A stretch of DNA of 32,741 bases from Ponticaulis sp. (GCA_002701295.1 NZUJ01000004.1:1-32741), one strand, 5' to 3'; numbered from the stretch's first letter, positions 7,459-16,827 are shown. Translations and numbers: made by a program. The notes: generated from the letters alone by a model not told the origin.

Positions 7459-9819
7459 ATGGCATTTTACGTTCTATCCAGCCAGTCGACACGATATGAC
7501 GTTACCGACAGCAGTAGCGCTTATCTGCTTCGAGACGGCGATTACATCGGCGCGAACTCCGGGGCTGCGATCCGGTCGCAGGGCACCTACACCAATAACG
7601 ATTTTACAATAGACGGATATGTTGTCGCCACAGGGTCAGCCTATGCCGTCTGGCTGGCCGGAACGAATGGTCTGCTCGGAAATCTGAACACAATTCATAT
7701 CGGTGATCGTGGGGTGATCTCTGGCGGTGGCGGGATACGCGTTGATGAAGATCGGATCAATATCACCAATGAAGGCACGATCTCAGCTGATGACGGGTTT
7801 GCTGTCTGGCTGACGGACGGAGATATGTCCGGGCACGTCGTCGTCAATTACGGAACAATGACAGCCGAAGCCAGCGTGATCTATAATTCATCCCAGGCTA
7901 CGCAGATCATCAATCATGGGATGATGAATGGCGTAATCGGTGTTCTGTCCACGACTGGTGATCATGCGATCACGAATACAGGCGATATCGTTTCATTTCA
8001 GGGCGGCATCACGCTGTTCGGTGATGGTGGAAACAGTATTCACAATTCGGGTCTGGTTCAGACGACCTCATTTGGAACCGCGATCAACATCTACGGGGAT
8101 GACAATCATATCGTCAATTCAGAGACAGGTATTATTCAAACGCATGCGGGTGGGAGTGATTTCGGGATCTGGGTCGTTGACGGCCATGGAAGCCAGATAG
8201 AAAATGCCGGTGAGATTTACACCGATGACGACGGTATCCGAGTGTCGGGTTCCACCGAATTGACCGGCTCGAGCATTGTCAACAATACCGGGACGGTTTC
8301 TTCAGCAGTCGGCAGGGGCATTTACCTGATTGGGGGCGAGAGTCAGGTCATCAATTCCGGATATGTTTTCGCCGCTGCAGACACCGGGATCAACGTTTCC
8401 GATGGCGGCAATACGATCGTCAATTCCGGCGAAGTCGTCGGCCTGAACGCCGGCGTGCGATCATCTGGTGGGCTTGACCAGATTACCAATTCAGGAGCGA
8501 TTTCTGGCGGAAATATTGGTGTGGATATCGCAGGTGATTATTCTGACCTCGTCAATGCGGATACCGGCGTGATCACGTCAACAAGTGGAGCATTCGCGGC
8601 TGTCTGGTTCCGCGGCGAGTTCACGAGCCTGAACAATTCCGGACAGATTGTCTCGACAGACTTCAACGCGATTGACGTAGACGGAATTGGTGCACGCGTC
8701 GTCAATTCCGGACTGATTTCTGGCGATGAAACTGGCGTTAACTTCACGCGGGATGCCCACGGGGTCGTCAACAATTCTGGAGATATTCTGGCTGATAGCG
8801 GACCCGCATTGAAGTTCGAAGCGGACGACAGCGCGGTCAGACTGGTCAACAGTGGACTGGTGGCGTCAGGAGCAATTTCACAAACGACTGTGAGGTTTGA
8901 AAATACCGGACTTGGCTATGCGTCTTTTGATATTTCTAACTCCGGAGAAATTCTGAGCCCTAACGGAAATGCGATCGAAGTGTTCGGCCTGACGCATGTC
9001 GAACTTCGGAATTTCGGAGTGATCGGGGGTGAGGTGACTCTCGGCGACGGCAATCATCTGATCCGCAGCCAGTCCGGGACAATTGAAGGTGAAATTACGA
9101 TCGGGAATGGTGGATCGGCGATCTTCCTTGGCGACGAAGACAATTTTCTTACCGACAATGGTGACACGCGTGACCGTTTTGAACTCGGTGGCGGCAGGGA
9201 TACTGTTTCCTATGTGAACTCGGACGCGTCCATTCGCGTCGATCTGCAGACAGGCTGGGGAAGTGGAGGATACGCAGAACGCGACCTGTTGCGAGACGTT
9301 GAAAGTATCTGGGGCAGCGACTTTTCAGACCGCATTCTCGGAGACGAGCTGGGTAATGATCTGGCCGGCATTGACGGTGACGACGTCCTTTTCGGTCGCG
9401 GAGGAGACGATGTCTTGGACGGCGGCGCTAACAACGATACGATTTACGGCGGCACCGGAAATGATATTGTGTATGGTGGACGTGGAGCTGATGTTTTGTC
9501 CGGCGGTGCAGGAGAAGATATCTTCTATCATCTGAGCTCCCTGGATTCCACCATGACACCGGCCGGGCGTGATCGTATCCTGGACTTCACGCAAGGCGAA
9601 GACAAGATTGATATCTCGGTACTCGGGATTGAGAGCTTCATTGCGCAGGCGACATTCTCAGGTACAGGCACATCTGAAGTGCGCTATCAAGCCGCTGCGG
9701 GTGGCACGAAAACCTTCGTTCAGATCGATGAAAACGGTGATGGAACCGCCGATATGGGGATCATCCTTGATCAGGCCTTCATCAATCTGACAGCGGATGA
9801 CTTTTTGCTCGGTGTCTGA
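7459..9819 (+). CDS. Beta-helix/RTX calcium-binding protein, predicted type I secretion substrate
   Basis: The 786-residue protein has no N-terminal signal peptide. Residues about 75-560 hold some 18 imperfect repeats of 19-23 residues around a core like I-x-NSG-x-I-x(5-9)-G-I, as expected for a right-handed parallel beta-helix. Residues 637-690 carry six GGxGxDxUx-type nonapeptides ([27 protein letters not shown]). The end (about 690-786), with [16 protein letters not shown] and a terminal DDFLLGV, resembles the serralysin C-terminal module recognised by type I exporters. AAGGGGA five bases before the ATG supports the start. No catalytic domain is seen, so an adhesive or matrix role is more likely than toxin activity. 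No exporter genes lie in the window. Confidence 0.85.
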   Translation: MAFYVLSSQSTRYDVTDSSSAYLLRDGDYIGANSGAAIRSQGTYTNNDFTIDGYVVATGSAYAVWLAGTNGLLGNLNTIHIGDRGVISGGGGIRVDEDRINITNEGTISADDGFAVWLTDGDMSGHVVVNYGTMTAEASVIYNSSQATQIINHGMMNGVIGVLSTTGDHAITNTGDIVSFQGGITLFGDGGNSIHNSGLVQTTSFGTAINIYGDDNHIVNSETGIIQTHAGGSDFGIWVVDGHGSQIENAGEIYTDDDGIRVSGSTELTGSSIVNNTGTVSSAVGRGIYLIGGESQVINSGYVFAAADTGINVSDGGNTIVNSGEVVGLNAGVRSSGGLDQITNSGAISGGNIGVDIAGDYSDLVNADTGVITSTSGAFAAVWFRGEFTSLNNSGQIVSTDFNAIDVDGIGARVVNSGLISGDETGVNFTRDAHGVVNNSGDILADSGPALKFEADDSAVRLVNSGLVASGAISQTTVRFENTGLGYASFDISNSGEILSPNGNAIEVFGLTHVELRNFGVIGGEVTLGDGNHLIRSQSGTIEGEITIGNGGSAIFLGDEDNFLTDNGDTRDRFELGGGRDTVSYVNSDASIRVDLQTGWGSGGYAERDLLRDVESIWGSDFSDRILGDELGNDLAGIDGDDVLFGRGGDDVLDGGANNDTIYGGTGNDIVYGGRGADVLSGGAGEDIFYHLSSLDSTMTPAGRDRILDFTQGEDKIDISVLGIESFIAQATFSGTGTSEVRYQAAAGGTKTFVQIDENGDGTADMGIILDQAFINLTADDFLLGV
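9367..9528 (+). repeat. Six RTX nonapeptide repeats
   Basis: Six successive 27-nt units encode [45 protein letters not shown] and GGAGEDIFY. The family is known to bind calcium and fold outside the cell as a parallel beta-roll. Confidence 0.85.
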
Positions 9820-9837
9820 CCCTACCGGAAGAGACGG

Positions 9838-9863
9838 CAGGCTCTCCGGATTACGAGAGCCTG
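9838..9863 (+). terminator. Hairpin after the RTX gene
   Basis: CAGGCTCTC (9838-9846) pairs perfectly with GAGAGCCTG (9855-9863) over an 8-nt loop, 19 nt after the RTX stop. No T-run follows, but the nine-bp GC-rich stem and its position fit a transcription end or mRNA 3' stabiliser. Confidence 0.55.
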
Positions 9864-9987
9864 TCTGACGACCAACAGCATGACAATATAAGAAAAACTG
9901 TTCTTCAAATCAGTTATCGGGCCTTGAATACTGAGTGGGAGACGTGCAAATCCAGTCGTCTTCTCGAGACGTCTTCCGGATATTGTC

Positions 9988-10611
9988 ATGACAACCGAAT
10001 ATCTTCTTGGGCTGGTTGTTCTTGTTCTCAGCCTGTCCTGGACACCTGGTCCAAACAATACGCTTCTCGCGGCGTCTGCCGCGCGGTTTGGGTATGTGCG
10101 CACGCTGCCTCACCTCATTGGTACAGTTGGCGGCTTCGGAGTCATGATCTTCCTCATCGGGCTTGGATTGTCTGAAGTCTTCCAGACCTATCCGCTGATC
10201 AGGGAAATTCTGCGATTTGTCGGGGCCGCTATCCTTCTCTGGATCGCGTTCAAGGTTGCCACATCTCCACTGCCGACTGGTGAACGGCGTGAAACCGACA
10301 AACCCTGGACACCTGCACGGGCCGCTGCATTTCAGTGGATCAACCCGAAGGGCTGGATGATGGCGATCAGTCTTGTGGGATCTGCGCCGCAGACATCCCC
10401 GACCTGGCTATCGCCTTTGATTGTGGCCGCTGTTGTCATGGGGATCGGAGCAACCAGTGCAAATGGTTGGGCGCTGTTCGGAAAGGCTCTACAGAGATTT
10501 CTTTCCACGCCCCTGCGGTTTCGTGTGTTCAATTTTGTTATGGCTGCTTTGATTGTGCTCACCGTGGTCGGCATCCTCTTTGCCGACCTGTCGGGTAAAG
10601 CGGCGCATTAG
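9988..10611 (+). CDS. LysE/RhtB-family amino-acid exporter
   Basis: The 207-residue inner-membrane protein has about six hydrophobic segments and the family hallmark TPGPNN at residues 19-24, together with FQWINPKGWMMA in the middle, as in RhtB/LysE translocators that export amino acids or related metabolites. The length is typical (about 205-210). Only a weak GGA lies before the ATG. The gene ends 16 nt from the convergent minus-strand gene. The substrate cannot be told from the sequence. Confidence 0.9.
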   Translation: MTTEYLLGLVVLVLSLSWTPGPNNTLLAASAARFGYVRTLPHLIGTVGGFGVMIFLIGLGLSEVFQTYPLIREILRFVGAAILLWIAFKVATSPLPTGERRETDKPWTPARAAAFQWINPKGWMMAISLVGSAPQTSPTWLSPLIVAAVVMGIGATSANGWALFGKALQRFLSTPLRFRVFNFVMAALIVLTVVGILFADLSGKAAH

Positions 10612-10627
10612 CCCGGTTTTCTGGCCT

Positions 10628-11476
10628 TTATTCCAGAGTGATGGCGATGAAGCTCGGCTCCGGCAGGGCGAGGATGTCTTCGCCGTCTTCCGTTTCGCTA
10701 CCCAAAGGGTTCCAGATAGGTGCGAGTTTCGCGCGCAGTTCCAGCGCAGACATGGAGGCAGGCACCTGACCGACAAGCTTCAGGTCTGTGCCGACTTCAC
10801 TGTCTTCTGCAACCAGAGCAACCTCATTGGCCATTTCGAAGGCCAGAAGGCGCTCAGTGAACAAGAGCCGATCGCCGTCGGTGACGGGCTCCTCAAAGCT
10901 CAGTTCGATCATCACTTTGCGCGCGACCTCAAGTTCTTCTGACATGGTCTTGAGGCTGGCCATTTCCTGAGCGGCCTCATTCATGGCGCGTCGGACTTCC
11001 GGGTCGAGGTCCAGTTCGCGCAGCTCCAGCCAGGTTTCGTTCGCGGCTGCGAGTTCGGTATCAAGGGATGATTTGAGCGCTGCAAGCGTCTCATCTCGTT
11101 TGCTGAGTGCGTGATCGAGTTCTTCCTGCGCGTCTACAAGCGCCGGCACGCCCTTGCTCACATTGCTTGCCATCCTGGCGAGCCAGAGTGAAATCTGTTT
11201 CCGGTTTTCCGATGTGCTGCGATCACCATCAGCGGCCAGAACCTCTTTGGACTTTGCTGTCAGAAGATCGCGAATGCGAACGGCCTCGCCGATCAGCGCC
11301 ACTTCCGGTGTCTCGATTTCCGGGCCTGCGTCAACGGGTTCAGCTTCAACCGCTTCGGTTGTCTCGACCATTTCAAGATCAGTCGCGTCGACAGCCTCGT
11401 CTTCGGCCATGGCCGCGCCATGCGAAAACGTCAGCAGTGCAGAAGTGAGAAGCAGTGCAGAAAGGCTCATTTTCAT
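10628..11476 (-). CDS. Secreted acidic helical protein of unknown function
   Basis: From the ATG whose first base is 11476 the protein has 282 residues. It begins with a signal peptide MKMSLSALLLTSALLTFSHG ending near AAMAE. A highly acidic, low-complexity stretch (EDEAVDATDLEMVETTEAVE and on) follows, then a long predicted helical or coiled-coil region. No enzyme motif is visible. A longer frame starting at 11512 would put twelve residues in front of the signal peptide and has no better ribosome site, so I prefer the shorter form. It converges with the LysE-type gene and is divergent from lepA. Probably periplasmic or envelope-associated. Confidence 0.7.
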   Translation of the reverse strand: MKMSLSALLLTSALLTFSHGAAMAEDEAVDATDLEMVETTEAVEAEPVDAGPEIETPEVALIGEAVRIRDLLTAKSKEVLAADGDRSTSENRKQISLWLARMASNVSKGVPALVDAQEELDHALSKRDETLAALKSSLDTELAAANETWLELRELDLDPEVRRAMNEAAQEMASLKTMSEELEVARKVMIELSFEEPVTDGDRLLFTERLLAFEMANEVALVAEDSEVGTDLKLVGQVPASMSALELRAKLAPIWNPLGSETEDGEDILALPEPSFIAITLE

Positions 11477-11608
11477 AACAGGAAGTGTCTCCATCAGTCT
11501 GGCGCGGGGCAAGGAAAATAGCTCCGATTCAGTATCGACGCAAAATTCTGCTCTGAACAGCGTCTATAGCCGCTTGGCGCGGCGTTAGGCCAGTGGTAGA
11601 TCGTGCAA

Positions 11609-13414
11609 ATGCAAGACAAATCACTGATCCGTAATTTTTCGATCATCGCGCACATTGACCACGGCAAATCCACACTTGCCGATCGCCTCATCCAGAAATG
11701 CGGCGGCCTCACCGACCGTGAGATGAAGGCTCAGGTGCTCGATTCCATGGATATCGAGCGCGAGCGCGGCATTACCATCAAAGCACAGACGGTGCGCCTG
11801 AGTTATCAGGCGCAGGACGGCAAAGAGTATGTGCTGAACCTGATGGACACGCCGGGCCATGTCGACTTCGCTTATGAGGTTTCACGGTGCCTGGCGGCCT
11901 GTGAAGGGTCTCTCCTCGTTGTTGACGCCTCGCAAGGTGTGGAAGCGCAGACGCTCGCCAACGTCTATCAGGCAATTGATCAGGACCATGAGATCGTTCC
12001 CGTCCTCAACAAGATCGACCTTCCTGCCGCGGAACCTGAGCGCGTGAAGGAACAGATCGAAGAGGTGATCGGTATTGATGCCTCTGACGCGGTCGAGATT
12101 TCCGCGAAAACAGGCCTCGGTATTGAGGACGTGCTCGAAGCCATTGTCACCCGCTTGCCGGCGCCTCAGGAGGGCGACCGTGACAAGCCGCTGAAAGCCT
12201 CGCTGGTTGATGCCTATTACGACCCCTATCTCGGCGTTGTGGTCATCGTCCGCATTATTGATGGGGTGATGAAGAAGAAACAAAAGGTCAAGATGATGCG
12301 CACAGGCGCAACTTATGAGCTTGACCATGTTGGTGTGTTCGCGCCCAAGCCGACCTATGTGGAAGAGCTTGGCCCGGGCGAAGTCGGCTTTCTTATCGCC
12401 TCGATCAAAGAAGTTGCCGACTGCGCGATTGGTGACACGATCACGCTCGAAAAAACGCCGACCGACAAAGCCCTTCCGGGCTATAAGGACGTTCAGCCGG
12501 TGGTGTTCTGTGGTCTGTTCCCTGTGGATGCTGGCGATTTTGATGACCTGCGTGCCGCTATGGGCAAGCTGCGTCTCAATGATGCGAGCTTCACCTGGGA
12601 GATGGAAACCTCTGCCGCGCTCGGTATGGGCTTCCGCTGTGGTTTCCTTGGGCTTCTCCACCTTGAGATCATTCAGGAGCGGCTCTCCCGCGAGTTCGAC
12701 CTCGACCTGATCGCGACCGCGCCAAGCGTTGTCTACGAAATGTCGATGACGGACGGCACAGAGATGGAGCTGCACAATCCGGCAGATATGCCTGACGTGG
12801 TTCGTGTGAGCGAAATCCGCGAACCGTGGATCAACGCGACCATCTATACGCCGGATGAGTATCTGGGCGCCATTCTGAAGCTGTGTCAGGATCGGCGCGG
12901 CCTTCAGAAAGAGCTGACCTATGTGGGCGGCCGGGCGATGATCAAATACGAGCTGCCGCTCAACGAGGTGGTGTTCGATTTTTATGATCGCCTGAAATCC
13001 ATCTCACGCGGCTATGCGAGCTTTGACTATGAGATTGTCGGGCACCGTGCGGAAAACCTCGTGAAGATGAACATCCTCGTGAATGACGAGCCGGTTGATG
13101 CGCTTGCCATGCTTGTTCACCGCGACCGTGCTGAAGGCCGTGGCCGTCAGATGTGTGAGCGCCTGAAAGAGCTGATTCCGCGCCAGCAGTTCAAAATTCC
13201 GATCCAGGCGGCCATTGGCGGCAAGGTCATCGCGCGGGAGACGATCTCTGCGGTGCGTAAGGATGTGACCGCGAAATGCTATGGCGGTGACGCGACCCGG
13301 AAACGGAAGCTGCTCGACAAACAGAAAGCCGGTAAACAGCGCATGCGCCAGTTCGGCAAGGTCGAAATCCCGCAGGAAGCCTTTGTGGCGGCGTTACGGA
13401 TGGATGGGGATTAG
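11609..13414 (+). CDS. lepA: Elongation factor 4 (back-translocating GTPase LepA)
   Basis: The 601-residue ribosomal GTPase carries G1 (AHIDHGKST, residues about 14-22), G2 (GITIKA), G3 (DTPGHVDF), G4 (NKID) and G5 (SAKTG). EF-Tu-like domain 2, EF-G-like domains and the LepA-specific C-terminal domain ([17 protein letters not shown]...) follow. I chose ATG 11609, which has GGTAGA eight bases upstream; the in-frame GTG at 11603 would sit too close to it. The length is normal. The next gene starts only a few bases after the stop. Confidence 0.96.
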   Translation: MQDKSLIRNFSIIAHIDHGKSTLADRLIQKCGGLTDREMKAQVLDSMDIERERGITIKAQTVRLSYQAQDGKEYVLNLMDTPGHVDFAYEVSRCLAACEGSLLVVDASQGVEAQTLANVYQAIDQDHEIVPVLNKIDLPAAEPERVKEQIEEVIGIDASDAVEISAKTGLGIEDVLEAIVTRLPAPQEGDRDKPLKASLVDAYYDPYLGVVVIVRIIDGVMKKKQKVKMMRTGATYELDHVGVFAPKPTYVEELGPGEVGFLIASIKEVADCAIGDTITLEKTPTDKALPGYKDVQPVVFCGLFPVDAGDFDDLRAAMGKLRLNDASFTWEMETSAALGMGFRCGFLGLLHLEIIQERLSREFDLDLIATAPSVVYEMSMTDGTEMELHNPADMPDVVRVSEIREPWINATIYTPDEYLGAILKLCQDRRGLQKELTYVGGRAMIKYELPLNEVVFDFYDRLKSISRGYASFDYEIVGHRAENLVKMNILVNDEPVDALAMLVHRDRAEGRGRQMCERLKELIPRQQFKIPIQAAIGGKVIARETISAVRKDVTAKCYGGDATRKRKLLDKQKAGKQRMRQFGKVEIPQEAFVAALRMDGD

Positions 13415-13419
13415 GGAAG

Positions 13420-14274
13420 GTGCTTCGGGTGATCTCTGCCGTTAGTCTGGCGTGTCTAGCATTGCATCAGCCAGTGAAAGCACAAGATATCACTCAACCG
13501 CCAAGCCTGTCAGATACTTTTCCCGATTCCTATCTGGGCGTTTCTGTACAAGAGGTGGCGGACGCCTTCTATCTCCGAATACTTCTTAGCGCGGCGACCG
13601 CCGTGGGTCATGTATTTGAGAATGAACATCCATTTCTTGATGACGGGTTCACGCACACAGACTCTCTGTTTGAAGCGCGGTTTGCCCCTGAGCGGTATCA
13701 TCCAGCTGTCTGGAATCTCGCTGTTGATCTGATTTGTTCATCCGGTAGTTACCAAAATCCATCAGGCTGCGAATTGCAAATGCGAAAAACAGAGTTTGAG
13801 GATCGAACTGGACCGAATTCAAAGCGCTCACCTTTGCTGGATGCCTATTTCTTTGACCATTTTGACTACCTGACTTTTATCGAGTCCTGGCAAAACGCTG
13901 GCCCTGACGCCGCAGAAGGGTCATTTCTGTATGACGCAGATTGGTCAATAATGCCGGATCCTTCAGTAGCGATGAGAGCAGGGGTTGTGACTCAACGCGT
14001 GAGCGAACAGGCATGTCCGGAAATTCTTGATTTCCTATCAAATTTAGATGGTACCGAACTTGGTTCGCTGGATATCAAGAGTTTCTCTGACACGATCCCA
14101 ATGCAGATTGGCATTGGCACGCATCTCAACACTTATACGGCATCAGTCTTCACTGAGTTCGAAGGAGAGACCATGAAAGTCGAGTTTTCAGGTTTCGGAG
14201 GAGGACACGCGAGCGACTTGGCGAATCGAGCTAATCAGATTTTTGAAACTTGCCTCGGTAGGGACGGGGATTAA
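13420..14274 (+). CDS. Unrecognised secreted protein directly behind lepA
   Basis: The 284-residue protein has a short signal peptide (MLRVISAVSLACLALHQPVK, cleavage near KAQD) and a mature part with no motif I recognise. Its cysteines (LICSS...GCELQ, ACPEI, ETCLG) could form disulphides. By eye the gene is much more A/T-rich than lepA before it, with codons such as tta, aat and gaa, which suggests later acquisition. GTG 13420 abuts AGGGAAGG; GTG 13429 would give a better eight-base spacing but loses the arginine of the signal peptide, so the start is uncertain. The lepA stop is 5 nt upstream. Confidence 0.7.
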   Translation: MLRVISAVSLACLALHQPVKAQDITQPPSLSDTFPDSYLGVSVQEVADAFYLRILLSAATAVGHVFENEHPFLDDGFTHTDSLFEARFAPERYHPAVWNLAVDLICSSGSYQNPSGCELQMRKTEFEDRTGPNSKRSPLLDAYFFDHFDYLTFIESWQNAGPDAAEGSFLYDADWSIMPDPSVAMRAGVVTQRVSEQACPEILDFLSNLDGTELGSLDIKSFSDTIPMQIGIGTHLNTYTASVFTEFEGETMKVEFSGFGGGHASDLANRANQIFETCLGRDGD

Positions 14275-14289
14275 GGGTGACAAGCGCAG

Positions 14290-14679
14290 ATGAGCGATAA
14301 GTCCGAAGTCCAGTTTCAGACCCTCTTGGCGCATCTCAGTGCGGCTGGAAAAAAGGCACTTGAGAGCTCGAATTCCTTTCCGCCTCTGGCACTGGGGCTC
14401 AAACACGACGGAGAGATCGTAGCTTATTCTAGCGCTGATCTCGATCTTTCAACGGCTTTGACCATGCTCCAGTCTTCACTTCAGGCGAAACGCGACATGT
14501 TTCAGGCATGTTGCATCGCCTGGGCCGACTATCAGCGCGGCTGTGTAATCGTGAACCTCGAGAATGACGAGCTTTACTGTCTGGAAGACAGGCTTCCGGT
14601 CGAAACAGAGCCGCAGATGTTCCTGAATATCGAGGCGATCGAAACCGCAGACGGTACGATCTACGTCTTTGGCGATTAG
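14290..14679 (+). CDS. Unrecognised small cytoplasmic protein
   Basis: The 129-residue protein has no signal peptide or membrane segment and reads as a compact alpha/beta domain (FPPLALGLKHDGEIVAYSSA, later ENDELYCLEDRLPVETEPQ). GGGTG lies about eleven bases before the ATG, and the gene starts 15 nt after the secreted protein, so the two are probably cotranscribed. I cannot name a family. A partner of the upstream gene is possible but nothing in the sequence proves it. Confidence 0.65.
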   Translation: MSDKSEVQFQTLLAHLSAAGKKALESSNSFPPLALGLKHDGEIVAYSSADLDLSTALTMLQSSLQAKRDMFQACCIAWADYQRGCVIVNLENDELYCLEDRLPVETEPQMFLNIEAIETADGTIYVFGD

Positions 14680-14685
14680 CATTGG

Positions 14686-14763
14686 GTAGGGCGCGATGAA
14701 ATCCCGCCGGTATAACTCAAACTATCTGGCGGGTTTCACGCTGCGCGCTCAACACCGCCCTAC
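14686..14763 (+). repeat. Nested inverted repeat (two stems) after 14290-14679
   Basis: An outer stem GTAGGGCG (14686-14693)/CGCCCTAC (14756-14763) encloses an inner stem CCCGCC (14703-14708)/GGCGGG (14728-14733) that is followed by ttt. The inner part could be a terminator for the gene ending at 14679; the whole looks like a compact 78-nt structured element. Confidence 0.45.
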
Positions 14764-14829
14764 ATTTCAAGATTAAAGCACCAATCTATCCGACGATCCC
14801 AAAGGAGGTTGGGGGGCAAACCTCAGACA

Positions 14830-14922
14830 TGTCATCCCGGGCGGAGACCCGGGATCCAGAAGCTCTCGGACAATTAATCAGGCTTGGTCCCGGATATGGC
14901 TCTTAGCCATTCCGGGATGACA
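14830..14922. repeat. Alphaproteobacterial REP-like intergenic palindromic element
   Basis: The 93-bp element has perfect 11-bp terminal inverted repeats TGTCATCCCGG (14830-14840) and CCGGGATGACA (14912-14922). Inside are CCCGGG-cggaga-CCCGGG (14836-14853) and a hairpin CCCGGA..TGGCT..AGCCA..TCCGGG (14889-14916). Elements with these ends are dispersed between genes in many alphaproteobacteria. It lies between the two convergent genes ending at 14679 and 14942, where it may also end transcription from both sides. Confidence 0.7.
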
Positions 14923-14941
14923 GTCAAAGGGCGCTCTCCAC

Positions 14942-16369
14942 TTAATCCCGCTCAGGCGGCGGCGTGAAGGAGGCCGCGATACCAGATTTCACCGTCATCG
15001 GATCGCCAATATCGAGATAGACATCATTGCTTTCCGAATATTGAGGCCAGTCCACGAGACCCGGCACGCTCGGGTCGCCGTCTTCAGCAAAGCTTGCCCA
15101 GATCTTCGTGGCTTCGTCGGCAACCTTGAAGTCGGTTTCGTCGTATTCCGGCACGCCGACAGAGCAGCCGCCACCCCGCGCAAGGAATTGGGTGGTGCGC
15201 GACTCAAGCCCGTTCGGCACTGCGCCGAATACATAGGTCAATTCCAGACCGTGGAAGGCGACACAACCCTCTTCCTCTTTCCAGCCAATTGGCAAATGGG
15301 TGAAGTTGTAGGTCCAGGTTTCGCCTCCAGAGGCTGCGTGCACTTTGGCCATATCCGGGACTGATGAGGTAAGCATGGCTTCGCCGGCATTTGCGCCAAC
15401 GATCAGCGGCACCTTGTTCTGGGTTCCGGTTTCGAACTGCTCACGAACTGGTGTCGGGATGACAGAGCCATCCACAACAATGCTTGGGCGGAACTCAGCG
15501 CCTTCTGTGGCGGCGATGACATCCTGCCAGCTGGCGGCACGCATTTCGGCAAGGTTCGCTGCGCCCATCGAGGCTTGTAGCGATTTGCCGCCCGCCTCTG
15601 CACGGTCCATATCGGAGCTGACCAGCGCGGAGCCGGACTGGACGATCGCCTTATCGAACAGATCGCTCGCGGCAGGCGTCGCCATTTGCGAGATGACCTT
15701 ATAGCCGCCGCCGGATTCACCGAAAATGGTGACATTGTCCGGGTCGCCGCCAAAGGCAGTGATATTGTTCTTCACCCATTCAAGAGACGCGGTGAGGTCC
15801 ATTGTGCCGAAATTGCCCGAGCCCGGGCCTTCGGCCGTCAGTTCCGGGTGTGCCAGATAACCAATCGGGCCGAGACGGCTGTTCACGCTGACGGTGACCA
15901 CGCCCTGACTTGGCAGTTTCGGGTGGTTATAGGTGGTGGAATTACCCGTGCCGGTCGTCAGGCCACCCCCATGAAAGAACACCATGACGGGTTGTTTCGC
16001 ATCTGACGTCTCGGCCGTGGTGACAACATTCACATAGAGACAGTCTTCGCTGATCGGCCCACCAGCGCCCATAGAGCTTTCGCCCTGCGGGCAGCGGTTC
16101 GGGTAGTCAGTCGCGTCAAGTACGCCACTCCAGGCGGTTGGCGGCTGCGGCGCTTTCCAGCGCAGATCCCCTACGGGCGGCGCGGCATAGGGAATGCCTT
16201 TGTAGATATAGGCGCTGACACCATTCTCTGTGATGGATTCTCCGCGCACTGTGCCAAGGCTTGTCTCGACAGTTTCACCAATCGGGCTGGTGGTGGCGCT
16301 CGTTGTGGCACACGCGCCGAGTATCAGACAAATGGCTGAAGCTGCCATCAGTTTTGAGTGATTATGCAT
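14942..16369 (-). CDS. Lipoprotein type-B carboxylesterase
   Basis: The 475-residue alpha/beta-hydrolase starts with a lipoprotein signal peptide and lipobox LGAC (Cys20), so it is probably anchored in the envelope. Family signatures include YKGIPYAAPPVGDLRW, the oxyanion-hole HGGG (133-136), the nucleophile motif GESGG with Ser219, a candidate acid Glu330 (VGANAGEAML) and His373 (AFHGLEL). Ester hydrolysis is expected; the substrate is unknown. Only about 43 residues separate Glu330 and His373, whereas the family usually has roughly 90-115, so a lid segment seems to be missing. The nucleophile context is GESGG rather than the common GESAG. AGGGAGG precedes the ATG. Confidence 0.9.
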   Translation of the reverse strand: MHNHSKLMAASAICLILGACATTSATTSPIGETVETSLGTVRGESITENGVSAYIYKGIPYAAPPVGDLRWKAPQPPTAWSGVLDATDYPNRCPQGESSMGAGGPISEDCLYVNVVTTAETSDAKQPVMVFFHGGGLTTGTGNSTTYNHPKLPSQGVVTVSVNSRLGPIGYLAHPELTAEGPGSGNFGTMDLTASLEWVKNNITAFGGDPDNVTIFGESGGGYKVISQMATPAASDLFDKAIVQSGSALVSSDMDRAEAGGKSLQASMGAANLAEMRAASWQDVIAATEGAEFRPSIVVDGSVIPTPVREQFETGTQNKVPLIVGANAGEAMLTSSVPDMAKVHAASGGETWTYNFTHLPIGWKEEEGCVAFHGLELTYVFGAVPNGLESRTTQFLARGGGCSVGVPEYDETDFKVADEATKIWASFAEDGDPSVPGLVDWPQYSESNDVYLDIGDPMTVKSGIAASFTPPPERD

Positions 16370-16440
16370 AGTTTCCTCCCTCGTATTCAGGTTTTTTTAA
16401 GTCCGTCTTTTGCGGCTCTGCTGAAGCGTTGCGTATCTCT

Positions 16441-16456
16441 CAAACGCTTTCAAACG
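16441..16456. promoter_or_regulatory. Possible LacI-family operator and direct repeat upstream of the esterase
   Basis: CAAACG-cttt-CAAACG is a direct repeat whose left part AAACGCTTT (16442-16450) fits the AAnCGnTT core common to LacI-family operators. It lies about 72 bp before the esterase ATG on the other strand. No regulator gene is in the window. Confidence 0.25.
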
Positions 16457-16560
16457 ACAATTGCGTGATATCCCGGAGAGGGCAGACGGCAGCAGCAGGG
16501 CGTTCCAAAAACCGAGGGGGCATTCGTGCGCGCAACTTTCGACAAAATTAATCATATAAA

Positions 16561-16589
16561 TTGACAAAGTTACACACTCTGTGTATTTT
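16561..16589 (+). promoter_or_regulatory. Near-consensus sigma-70 promoter with a palindrome in its spacer
   Basis: TTGACA (16561-16566) and TATTTT (16584-16589) are separated by exactly 17 bases. The spacer holds TACACA-CTC-TGTGTA (16571-16585), a perfect 6+3+6 palindrome reaching the first bases of the -10 box, where a bound repressor would block RNA polymerase. The small gene at 16649 lies downstream on this strand. Confidence 0.75.
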
Positions 16590-16648
16590 GCTTTTCAGAG
16601 GTTTTGGGACGGCGCTGTTTGACACAGCGCGATAGGAAGGAGGGCTCC

Positions 16649-16822
16649 ATGGACAGAGTAATTTTTCGCCGGTTTGATGAAATCACGGTTAAAAAAGGTG
16701 AGCCCATCCCGACCAAGCCGCGCGTTTATCGCGGCGTCACCTATGTGCCGACACAGCGCATTGTTCTGCACTCGCGCACTGGCAAATATCACCCGATGTA
16801 TCGCAGTCTTCCGTCCTCCTGA
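16649..16822 (+). CDS. Small basic protein of unknown function (57 residues)
   Basis: The ORF reads MDRVIFRRFDEITVKKGEPI and continues with basic residues to YHPMYRSLPSS. I do not recognise the family. GGAAGGAGG ends about six bases before the ATG at 16649, a far better start than the in-frame GTG/TTG-type start at 16604. A near-consensus promoter lies about 60 bp upstream and a GC-rich terminator begins 6 bp after the stop, so this is a complete monocistronic gene expected to be well expressed. The protein is basic and lacks a signal peptide or membrane segment. It is divergent from the esterase, with a 279-bp gap that carries the promoter and nothing else I can call. Confidence 0.75.
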   Translation: MDRVIFRRFDEITVKKGEPIPTKPRVYRGVTYVPTQRIVLHSRTGKYHPMYRSLPSS

Positions 16823-16827
16823 TTTCC

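Noticed and set aside
7337..7612. 91-codon plus-strand frame before the RTX gene
   Set aside because: It overlaps the RTX start in another frame, has no ribosome site, and reads as non-protein-like; the RTX ATG has AAGGGGA.
11882..12775. 297-codon minus-strand frame inside lepA
   Set aside because: Shadow of lepA; rich in His/Arg and without domain features.
13420..14679. Secreted toxin with immunity gene, or a toxin-antitoxin pair
   Set aside because: The size order and adjacency fit loosely, but no toxin motif, export signal for a polymorphic toxin or known immunity fold is visible.
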